NCBI GenBank assembly: GCA_036380925.1
Contig: DASVDW010000048.1
Span: forward strand, 1-19,318
DNA: 19,318 nucleotides
Source: JAICLV01 sp036380925
Lineage (GTDB): Bacteria; Actinomycetota; Actinomycetes; Acidothermales; Acidothermaceae
Direction of reading: 5' to 3'
In this document: positions 8,018-14,772 of the stretch, one piece after another
How positions within the stretch are numbered: the stretch's first letter is position 1
Layout of the letters: every line of letters begins with the position of its first letter
The notes under the pieces: generated by a model
The model's input: the letters and a program-made list of their open reading frames with translations, nothing else
The model's database searches: none
What the model was told of the DNA's origin: nothing
Program-made: the position numbers and the translations under genes

Positions 8018-9033
8018 GCACCGGCGACCGCCGTCGCGTCACCATCGCCGACATCGCTGAAGAGGCAGGGGTTTCGGTACCTACGGTCTCGCGCGTCTTG
8101 AACGGTCGGATGGACGTCGCGCCCGAAACCCGTGGCCGGGTCGAGGAACTGCTGCAACGGCACGAGTACCGCCGTCGCGGCACACCCAAGACCGGGCAGG
8201 CCAGCCTCATCGACTTGGTGTTCACCGACCTCGACAGCCCTTGGGCGGTTGAGATCATTCGCGGTGTCGAGGACGTCGCGCACGACTTCGGCGTCGGCGT
8301 CGTCGTGTCGGCGGTGCACAGCCGGGCCACCGCCGAACGTCGTTGGTGGCAAAACGTGCAGGCGCGGGCGTCCGACGGCGTCATCTTGGTCGCGTCTCAC
8401 CTGCATCCCAAGTTGGAGGCGCAGCTGCGCCGGCACCCACCGACGGTGGTCGTCGACCCCGCCGGTGTGCCCACCGCCGACCTTCCGACGATCGGCGCCA
8501 CCAACTGGGCGGGCGGCCTGAGCGCCACCGAGCACCTGATCGGCCTTGGCCACCGGCGGATCGCGGTCATCAGCGGGCCGCCGCGACTGCAGTGCAGCCG
8601 GGCCAGGCTCGACGGCTACCGCACCGCGCTCGACGCCGCCGGCGTCGAGCCAGACGACAACCTGGTGTACCAGGGCGACTTCTATCACGAGTCGGGATTT
8701 GCCGGAGGGCAGAAGTTTCTCGCCTTGGACCACCCGCCGACCGCCGTCTTCGCCTCGAGCGACCAGATGGCCTACGGCGTCTACGAGGCGGTTCGCCAGC
8801 AGGGGCTGCGCGTTCCGACCGACATCAGCATCGTCGGATTCGACGATCTGCCGGAGGCTCGCTGGTCGTCACCCCCGCTGACCACGGTTCGCCAGCCGCT
8901 GTCTGAGATGGGCGTGCTCGCGGCGCGCACGGTGCTGCGGCTGGTGCGCGGCGAGGAGATCGAGACGCTGCGCTTCGAGCTGGCCACCCAGCTGGTGATC
9001 CGCGAGAGCACCGCGCCGCCGCGCGGCGCCTGA
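8014..9033 (+). CDS. LacI-family transcriptional regulator of xyloside genes
   Basis: A 339-residue LacI/GalR regulator. The helix-turn-helix is at about residues 9-33 (TIADIAEEAGVSVPTVSRVL), followed by a periplasmic-binding-protein-like effector domain from about residue 64 (SLIDLVFTDLDSPWAVEI) to the end. That domain shows the family signatures GHRRIAVISGP and PTAVFASSDQMAYG. The GTG start overlaps the GH43 stop (GTGA) and has GGGAG 5 nt upstream. It probably represses the divergent xyloside operons and is released by xylose or a xylo-oligosaccharide; this is inference from position, as for Streptomyces BxlR. The segment after the HTH reads YRRRGTPKTG and lacks the usual hinge helix with its leucine lever (see findings). 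Confidence 0.92.
   Translation: MSTGDRRRVTIADIAEEAGVSVPTVSRVLNGRMDVAPETRGRVEELLQRHEYRRRGTPKTGQASLIDLVFTDLDSPWAVEIIRGVEDVAHDFGVGVVVSAVHSRATAERRWWQNVQARASDGVILVASHLHPKLEAQLRRHPPTVVVDPAGVPTADLPTIGATNWAGGLSATEHLIGLGHRRIAVISGPPRLQCSRARLDGYRTALDAAGVEPDDNLVYQGDFYHESGFAGGQKFLALDHPPTAVFASSDQMAYGVYEAVRQQGLRVPTDISIVGFDDLPEARWSSPPLTTVRQPLSEMGVLAARTVLRLVRGEEIETLRFELATQLVIRESTAPPRGA
9013..9029 (+). repeat. Perfect hairpin at the 3' end of the regulator gene
   Basis: GCGCCGC (9013-9019) pairs with GCGGCGC (9023-9029) around a 3-nt loop, just before the TGA at 9031-9033. There is no T tract, so it is not a classic intrinsic terminator. It may slow decay or attenuate read-through into the receptor gene, or be a coding accident. 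Confidence 0.25.
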
Positions 9034-9072
9034 GGTGCGCTGCGCCGCCGCGCCGCCGCGCGAACTCGGCGT

Positions 9073-9085
9073 CCGAAACTTTCGG
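9073..9085. promoter_or_regulatory. Perfect palindromic operator candidate upstream of receptor gene
   Basis: CCGAAACTTTCGG is a perfect inverted repeat of two 6-bp arms around one central base. It lies 39 nt after the regulator stop and 145 nt before the likely start of the chemoreceptor-like gene. Related 13-bp sites lie at 3727-3739 and 3871-3883. It is the best-formed of the three, so it may be the strongest site for the LacI protein encoded beside it. Confidence 0.55.
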
Positions 9086-9229
9086 TGACATTGCCGGCGG
9101 CGGATTCGGCGGCTGGCCTTAGGTCATCACGTCGCATGCCGATACCCCAGGTGATGCTCGGCGCTACGCGCCGCGGCAGCAGTGCGCCCCGAACACCCAA
9201 CCGTGTGCCGAACCCGCCTGGGAGTCACG

Positions 9230-10852
9230 TTGAGCACCAGCCTCGAGATGCACGCGACACCGCGGCCCGCCGCTGACCTGCGGCGCGCCCTGTCCGCACG
9301 CCTGGTCGAAGCGGCCGCGGTGGCGGCCGGCGTCGTGATGACCGCCATTTTGGCCAGCGAGCACCACGTCGGGTACGCGGTCGCGGTCGGGGTCGTCGCA
9401 ACCGCCGTCGTCCTTGGAGTGGTGAGCGCGGTGCGCCGCCGCGAGGCGGCCGACCTTCGGGTCATGGCCGCGACGCTCGAGACACTGGCCAGCGGCGACC
9501 TGACGATCGACATCCCCCAGTTCGCCTCCGGCTCCGCCCAGACCCTCTCCCAGGCGACGACCGCGCTGGTAGGTAAGGTCCGCGCGGTGTTGACGGAGAA
9601 CGAGCGCGTCGCGAACTCGCTGGGCGACCAATGGCAGCAGATGAACGAGGTCGCCTGGGCGATGATGTCGATGTCCGAAGGCACCGTGAAGGACGTCGCG
9701 GCCGCGGCCGCCTCGGCCAACGAGGTGTCCGAGCGCATCGCCGTCATCGCGTCCGGGGCCGAGGAGACGGCAGCCACCATCAAGGACGTCGCCGACCACG
9801 CGTCACAGGCCTCGACGGTCGCCGCGTACGGCGCGCGGCAGGCCGGCTCCGCGAGCGAGACCTTCGGCGAGCTGGAGGCGGCCTCGAATCGGGTCGAGTC
9901 GATTGTGAAGCTCATCGTCAGCATCGCCTCGCAGACGCATTTGCTCGCGCTCAACGCGACGATCGAGGCGGCGCGGGCCGGCGAGCACGGTCGCGGCTTC
10001 GCGGTCGTGGCAGGCGAGGTCAAGCAGCTTGCCGAAGCCACGGCGCACGCCACGGACGACGTCATCGCGACCATGCAAGACATCAAGAACGGCTCGCAAA
10101 GCGCGTCGGCGGCGATGGCCGGCATCACCACCACGATCGAGCAGGTCAACGACTCGCAGTCGGCGATCGCGGCCGCCGTCGTCCAGCAAACCGCGGTGAC
10201 CGAGTCGATCGGCACAAGTTCGTCGATCGCCGCCGAACGAGCGACCACGTTGGCCACCAACGTGAAAGCGCTGACCGACGCCGTTCGCATCAGCGCCTAC
10301 ACCGGCGCCCAGGCGCGCACGGTGGCGGCCGACGTCCAGGGTGCCGAGGCAAGCCTCAAGGCGCTGCTCGGCGGCTTCCGCTTCACGCCGGTCGAGATCG
10401 CGAGCGCGGACGACGCGGGGGCGGCCTTGGGCAGCGGCGTCGAGCGCGCGGGCGGCGTCACAACCGTGCAGAACTACGTGCAGGGCACCGGCCTCAACCA
10501 GTTCAACTACCAAGGCAAGTGGGGGCACGCGACAGCCAACGTCGAGGCCGACGGCACCAACTCGCACTCGAGCATGCCGGGTGACACGGCCACGATCCGA
10601 TTCGTCGGAACGCGGGTTCGGTTCTACGGAGTCGCGGCGGCGAACCACGGCATGGCGACCGTGAGCGTCGACGACGGACCCGAGAGCGTCATCGACCAGT
10701 ACGCGGAGAACCGCGTGCACGGCGTCATGAACTGGGAGAGCCCGGTGCTGCCGCGCGGCGAGCACACCCTGAAGCTGACGGTGCTTGGCGACAGCAATCC
10801 GCAGTCCCGCTACGTCTGGATCAACGTCGACAAGGTGGAGATCGTCGACTAA
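9230..10852 (+). CDS. Chemoreceptor-like protein with C-terminal carbohydrate-binding-like domain
   Basis: A methyl-accepting chemotaxis-type protein of 540 residues from the TTG at 9230, which has GGGAG 5 nt upstream. A GTG at 9182 would add 16 residues but has no ribosome binding site. Hydrophobic helices lie at about residues 25-43 and 47-68, separated only by EHH, so there is no extracellular sensor. A HAMP-like stretch (ETLASGDLTIDIP) follows, then a long coiled-coil signalling domain to about residue 400. Its hairpin tip is canonical at about 231-262 (SQTHLLALNATIEAARAGE, then GRGFAVVAGEV). Residues about 410-540 form an unexpected extra domain (NQFNYQGKWGHATA, RFVGTRVRFYGVAA, VSVDDG, HTLKLTVLG, INVDKVEIVD). 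It looks like a galactose-binding-like beta-sandwich of the kind appended to glycosidases. It should be cytoplasmic. No che genes lie nearby. Confidence 0.88.
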   Translation: MSTSLEMHATPRPAADLRRALSARLVEAAAVAAGVVMTAILASEHHVGYAVAVGVVATAVVLGVVSAVRRREAADLRVMAATLETLASGDLTIDIPQFASGSAQTLSQATTALVGKVRAVLTENERVANSLGDQWQQMNEVAWAMMSMSEGTVKDVAAAAASANEVSERIAVIASGAEETAATIKDVADHASQASTVAAYGARQAGSASETFGELEAASNRVESIVKLIVSIASQTHLLALNATIEAARAGEHGRGFAVVAGEVKQLAEATAHATDDVIATMQDIKNGSQSASAAMAGITTTIEQVNDSQSAIAAAVVQQTAVTESIGTSSSIAAERATTLATNVKALTDAVRISAYTGAQARTVAADVQGAEASLKALLGGFRFTPVEIASADDAGAALGSGVERAGGVTTVQNYVQGTGLNQFNYQGKWGHATANVEADGTNSHSSMPGDTATIRFVGTRVRFYGVAAANHGMATVSVDDGPESVIDQYAENRVHGVMNWESPVLPRGEHTLKLTVLGDSNPQSRYVWINVDKVEIVD

Positions 10853-10860
10853 GGGCGCCT

Positions 10861-10879
10861 GGCATGCTGGAGGCATGCC
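10861..10879 (+). promoter_or_regulatory. Hairpin enclosing the start codon of the Rv1155-like gene
   Basis: GGCATGC (10861-10867) pairs perfectly with GCATGCC (10873-10879), and a 5-nt loop TGGAG carries part of the Shine-Dalgarno sequence. A flanking T-G wobble may extend the stem. The ATG start (10875-10877) is in the 3' arm. The Shine-Dalgarno GGAGG is only one base from the ATG, unusually tight. The structure may limit translation unless opened, for example by ribosomes finishing the upstream gene 22 nt away. Confidence 0.45.
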
Positions 10880-11300
10880 GATCGATCCTCGTCACCAGCA
10901 CTTCGTGGCCGCTCGCGACATCGGGGTGCTCGCGACCATCAAGCGCGACGGACGACCGCAGCTGTCGACCATCAACTACCACTTCGACCCGGGGCGTTCG
11001 CTCGTGCGGGTCTCGGTTGTCGACGGCCGGGCGAAGGTCGCAAACCTGCGACGCGACCCCCGCGCCAGCCTGCATGTCTCCAGTCCCGACGGTTGGCGAT
11101 GGGTGGTCGCCGAAGGCGTCGCGCGGTTGAGCGAGGTCGCCGCGGCGCGCGACGACCAGACCGTCGAAGAGCTCATCGACCTGTACCGCGCGATCCGCGG
11201 CGAGCACCCCGACTGGGACGATTACCGGCGCGCAATGGTCGAAGACCACCGGCTGGTGTTGAGCATCGAGGTCGAGCGCACCTACGCGTACCGCGAATAG
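10875..11300 (+). CDS. Rv1155-like PPOX/FDOR family F420-type oxidoreductase
   Basis: A 141-residue split-barrel flavin/deazaflavin-binding protein of the pyridoxamine 5'-phosphate oxidase-like superfamily. IGVLATIKRDGRPQLSTINY, FDPGRSLVRVS, AKVANLRRDPRASLHV, WVVAEGVARLS and EHPDWDDYRRAMV all follow the pattern of the mycobacterial F420-binding protein Rv1155, with matching length. Members bind coenzyme F420 (some FMN) and reduce diverse small molecules; the natural substrate is not predictable. The chosen ATG gives the same distance to the first strand as the homologues. It follows the receptor gene by 22 nt and may be co-transcribed, but no functional link is evident. It is convergent with holB, with only one base between the two stop codons. 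Confidence 0.88.
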   Translation: MPIDPRHQHFVAARDIGVLATIKRDGRPQLSTINYHFDPGRSLVRVSVVDGRAKVANLRRDPRASLHVSSPDGWRWVVAEGVARLSEVAAARDDQTVEELIDLYRAIRGEHPDWDDYRRAMVEDHRLVLSIEVERTYAYRE

Positions 11301-11301
11301 G

Positions 11302-12480
11302 TCAGCCCGCGCGCAGCCGCAACATCAACGATTCGAGCGCGAGCAGCGCGTTCGCGTTCGCGTCGAGCAGCTCACGGCAGGCGAGGATCGCGTCAAGTCT
11401 GCGCAGCGTCGACTCCGCGGTGGAGCTGGCCGCCAGCTCGCGCATCTCGGTTTCCCGGTCCTGGTTCGCGATCTCGACGCCGGCGTTCAACTGCACGACC
11501 AACACGTCGCGGTAGTACCCGGCGAGATCGGTGAGCGCGCGGTCGAAGGCGTCGCGCATGGTGCGGGTCGCGCGTGACTTCTGCCGCAGCTCCAGCTCTT
11601 TCAACGCGGACGCCGCGGCGCGGCCGGCGCCGCGCGTGATCGCCGCCCCGCTTTGACCTCGACCAAGACCGGTGGCGGAGGCGCCTTCGCCGAATGCCTC
11701 CTTCAACGACGCCACCTCGGCTTCGTCCAGCTCGGTGGTGAGTTCAGCCGCCTCTTCGGTGACCGCTTTCACGAGGTCGTCGGCGGCGGCGAGGCAGGCG
11801 CCGACGTCCGAAAGCTTCGACGGGATGCGAAGCACCGCGGCCCGGCGCTCACGCGCCGTCTTGTCGGTGGCCAGTCGGCGAGCCCGGCCGACATGGCCCG
11901 CCGACGCGCGGGCGGCGAACGCCGCGGTCGCGGCGTCGACGCCGTCGCGCGCCCGCAGCGTCGCCGCGACCGCGTCGATCGGCGGCGTGCGCAACGCGAC
12001 GACGCGGCAGCGAGACCGGATCGTGACGACCAGGTCTTCGGCGGACGGGACGCACAGCAGCCACACCGTCCGCGCGGCTGGCTCCTCGACCGCCTTGAGC
12101 AGCACGTTCGCCGCGCCCTCGGTGAGCCGGTCGGCGTCTTCGACCACCATGACCTGCCAGCCGTCGCCGGACGGCGACAGCGCGGCGCGCGCGACCAGCT
12201 CGCGGGCCTCTTTGACGCCGAGCGAGAGCCCTTGCGGACGAACGAACTCGACGTCGGCGTGCGTGCCGGCGAGCACCGTGTGGCAACCGGCGCAGGCGCC
12301 GCAGCCGGGCTCCTCGGCGCTGCATTGAAGCGCGGCGGCGAACGCGCGGGCGGCGACTGACCGGCCGGAACCGGGTGGTCCGGTGAACAACCAGGCGTGC
12401 GTCATGCCGACCCCACGCGCCGCCTCGCGAAGCGACTCGACGACACGTTGCTGACCGATCAGCTCATCGAAAACGCTCAT
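11302..12480 (-). CDS. holB: DNA polymerase III subunit delta'
   Basis: A 392-residue clamp-loader subunit. It is part of the complex that loads the sliding clamp onto primed DNA. The N-terminal AAA+ module starts FDELIGQQRVVESL. It has the P-loop GPPGSGRS at 34-41, where the usual lysine is arginine, fitting delta' subunits that do not need full ATPase activity. A four-cysteine zinc module follows (Cys53, Cys60, Cys63, Cys66). A Walker-B-like VVEDADR and the sensor region NVLLKAVEEP and IRSRCR are also visible. The C-terminal part from about residue 205 is the helical collar domain and is poorly conserved. The ATG is 5 nt after the stop of the thymidylate kinase fusion, a common actinobacterial pairing, so the two are probably co-transcribed. 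Confidence 0.93.
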   Translation of the reverse strand: MSVFDELIGQQRVVESLREAARGVGMTHAWLFTGPPGSGRSVAARAFAAALQCSAEEPGCGACAGCHTVLAGTHADVEFVRPQGLSLGVKEARELVARAALSPSGDGWQVMVVEDADRLTEGAANVLLKAVEEPAARTVWLLCVPSAEDLVVTIRSRCRVVALRTPPIDAVAATLRARDGVDAATAAFAARASAGHVGRARRLATDKTARERRAAVLRIPSKLSDVGACLAAADDLVKAVTEEAAELTTELDEAEVASLKEAFGEGASATGLGRGQSGAAITRGAGRAAASALKELELRQKSRATRTMRDAFDRALTDLAGYYRDVLVVQLNAGVEIANQDRETEMRELAASSTAESTLRRLDAILACRELLDANANALLALESLMLRLRAG

Positions 12481-12485
12481 CTTCG

Positions 12486-14537
12486 CTACCGGCGGGCAAT
12501 CTTGATCGGCGCGGTGATCCGCGGCGCACCGGCGGTGGCCGGCGCCACCGGCTCGAGCCGGTTCACGATGAGCTGATGGATCGACTCCGCGGTCAGCGAC
12601 GCGTCGACCACCAGGTACCGGTCAGGCGCGGTGTTGGCGAGCTCCCGGAACGCGGCGCGCACCCGTTGGTGGAACTCGAGCGACTCTTGCTCGAGACGGT
12701 CCGGCGCCGCGTCGCGCAACGACGTCCGGGCCAGCCCGTCTTCCACGCGCAGGTCAAGCAGCACGGTGAGGTCGGGCCGCAGGCCCGAGGTGGCGAACGA
12801 CGAGAGTCGCTCGACCTCCCCCACCGACAAGTCCCGGCCGGCGCCCTGGTAGGCGAGTGAGGAGTCGACGTAGCGGTCGCTGATGACGACGGCGCCGCGA
12901 GCGAGAGCCGGCCGGATCACGCTGGCCACGTGCTCGGCACGGTCGGCGGCGTACAGCAGCGCCTCGGCGCGCGGCGAAAGTCCGTCGTTGTCGGGGTTGA
13001 GCAGCAGTTCGCGCAGGTGCTTGCCGATCGGCGTGGCTCCAGGCTCACGCGTGACGACGACCTCGTAGCCCCGGTCGGAGAACCAGTCGGCGAGCAACCT
13101 GGTCTGCGTCGATTTGCCTGCCCCTTCCCCGCCTTCGAACGCGAGGAAGAAGCCGGTGGTGACACCGCGACCGGTGAGCGGGTGCCAACCGCGCAGCGCG
13201 TCGAACACGTCACGCCACAGCGGGACGTCGCGGTCGTCCATTTGCCGGTAGGCGATGATGCCGACCGCGAACGCCAGCACTCCCGCGCCGAGCAGCGTGA
13301 ACGTCGAGCCGTTTCCGATGAGCACGATGTCTTTGAACTCGAACCGATGCTCACCGATGGCGCCGGAGATGAACGGCCCGGCGGCGACCATCAGCAGCAG
13401 ATCGACCTGCATCATCGATTGCAGCGTCGCCCAGGTGCGGCCGCGCTTGGAGTCTTCGACTTCCAAGCCGAGCAAGGTGTATCCGGTGACCCAGGCCACA
13501 CCTGAGCATGCCCCCATCAGCGCCGCGCCGATGACGACGATCACCAGGTTGTGGACGACCGCGGTCAACGCCAACACGACGCCCGCGGCCGTGATCGACG
13601 TCGCGAACAGCCGCCGCCGCGACAACGACCGGAGGAACCGCGGGCCGAGGAACATGCCGCCCGCGAGCCCAACGAAGACCGAGCCGAACAGCGCGCCATA
13701 CGCGGGGTCGCCACCGCCGAGGTCGCGCACGTAGATTTTCGCCAGCCCGACGACGACACCGGCGGCCGCGAACGCCCCTAGCATGCCGACGACCAGGCCC
13801 CGGACGACCTTGGTCTGCCCGATGAACTGCCAGCCTTCGACGATCGCCCGAAACACGCCGGGCTGCGCTGGGGGCGGATGGTCGGCGGCTTCCCTTCGTC
13901 GTCCGCCTTGATGCGAGACCTCGCGCAGCGTGAAGATCGTCGCGGCGGAGACCAAGAACGTGGACGCGTCGAAGTACAGCGCGAGGTCGACCCGGTTCGT
14001 GGTGAAGAACGGGATCGCGCGGGCGATGACACCGGTGAACAGCGAGAGCAAGGAGAACGCGAGGGCGGCGACCGGGGCGGAGCCGTAGGTGGTGAGCAGG
14101 CTCAACTGGTTGGCCTGCTCGAGGCGGTCGCGCGGCACCAGGTTGGGCACAGTCGCCTCTTTGGCGGGAATCCAGAACAGGCTCAACGTCTCGATCAGGA
14201 ACGTCGCGACGAACAGCCACACCAACGAGTGCACCAGCGGGATCGACACGTAGAGCGAGAACCTGCCGATGTCGGCGACAACCATCGTCAGCCGGCGGTC
14301 GAGCCGATCCGCGAGCGCGCCGGCCAGCGGGGCGAGCGTGACCGCGGGCAGCAACCGGACGAAGACCACGACGCCGACGGAGAAGTTCTGCGCGAGGTAG
14401 GTGTGCCCGGTGGCCAGCGACGCGGCGAGCGCGGTCTGGGCGAGAAAGCCCAGCCAATCGCCGAAGCTCGACAGCGAGAGCGCGATCCACAGCTTGCGGA
14501 ACGACTTGATCGCGAACACGCCGCGAAAGCCGGCCAC
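12486..14537 (-). CDS. tmk: MFS transporter fused to thymidylate kinase
   Basis: A 683-residue two-part protein. Residues 1 to about 435 are a major-facilitator-type membrane domain: many hydrophobic segments with GDWLGFLAQTALA near the start and ADRLDRRLTMVV as the signature loop. Residues about 463-683 are a complete dTMP kinase: P-loop GGEGAGKST (469-477), TREPGATPIG, a DRY motif near 554-556 (DRYVDSSLAYQGAGR) and an arginine-containing lid region. The kinase makes dTDP from dTMP for DNA synthesis. The transporter's substrate is unknown. This fusion is established in several actinobacteria, so it is not an assembly artefact. The GTG start used here lacks a clear ribosome binding site; open, coding-like sequence extends 29 codons upstream to a strong AGGAG (see findings). 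It lies 5 nt before holB. Confidence 0.92.
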   Translation of the reverse strand: MAGFRGVFAIKSFRKLWIALSLSSFGDWLGFLAQTALAASLATGHTYLAQNFSVGVVVFVRLLPAVTLAPLAGALADRLDRRLTMVVADIGRFSLYVSIPLVHSLVWLFVATFLIETLSLFWIPAKEATVPNLVPRDRLEQANQLSLLTTYGSAPVAALAFSLLSLFTGVIARAIPFFTTNRVDLALYFDASTFLVSAATIFTLREVSHQGGRRREAADHPPPAQPGVFRAIVEGWQFIGQTKVVRGLVVGMLGAFAAAGVVVGLAKIYVRDLGGGDPAYGALFGSVFVGLAGGMFLGPRFLRSLSRRRLFATSITAAGVVLALTAVVHNLVIVVIGAALMGACSGVAWVTGYTLLGLEVEDSKRGRTWATLQSMMQVDLLLMVAAGPFISGAIGEHRFEFKDIVLIGNGSTFTLLGAGVLAFAVGIIAYRQMDDRDVPLWRDVFDALRGWHPLTGRGVTTGFFLAFEGGEGAGKSTQTRLLADWFSDRGYEVVVTREPGATPIGKHLRELLLNPDNDGLSPRAEALLYAADRAEHVASVIRPALARGAVVISDRYVDSSLAYQGAGRDLSVGEVERLSSFATSGLRPDLTVLLDLRVEDGLARTSLRDAAPDRLEQESLEFHQRVRAAFRELANTAPDRYLVVDASLTAESIHQLIVNRLEPVAPATAGAPRITAPIKIARR

Positions 14538-14690
14538 GCTGTCGGCGCCAGCGGCGGTGCTCAGCGCGGTCGCGGGCGACGTCCCGGCGGACGATGTCCG
14601 GCGCGGCGGCTGCGGATCGCTGATGACGTTCTCCTGCGGCTCGCGGACCAGCCCCTAACCGGCCCTGCCGACCTTCAGTATCCCGTGCGC

Positions 14691-14711
14691 GCGGCCAGAC
14701 GCCGCTTTTTT
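14691..14711 (+). terminator. Intrinsic terminator pointing rightward, antisense to neighbours
   Basis: GCGGC (14691-14695), loop CAGAC and GCCGC (14701-14705) are followed directly by six T (14706-14711), the form of a rho-independent terminator on the plus strand. Both neighbouring genes run leftward, so it would stop antisense transcripts before they enter topA. On the minus strand the hairpin has no T tract after it. The rest of 14538-14772 holds no gene I can support. Confidence 0.45.
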
Positions 14712-14772
14712 GCGCGCCGCCCGCACCGCCGCTGCCCGCCCGACGTCGTCGGCGTCGACCTGCCGCGCCCGC

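Noticed and set aside
11808..11820. Operator-like CCGAAAGCTTCGA
   Set aside because: It lies inside the holB coding region, encodes conserved-looking protein sequence and has a weaker fit than the three intergenic sites.
14655..14772. Minus-strand Lys/Arg-rich frame beyond the topA stop, suggesting a frameshifted longer topoisomerase tail
   Set aside because: The topA tail already ends naturally in a basic repeat. The extension needs a frame change and overlaps the terminator hairpin, where the A run alone explains the lysines.
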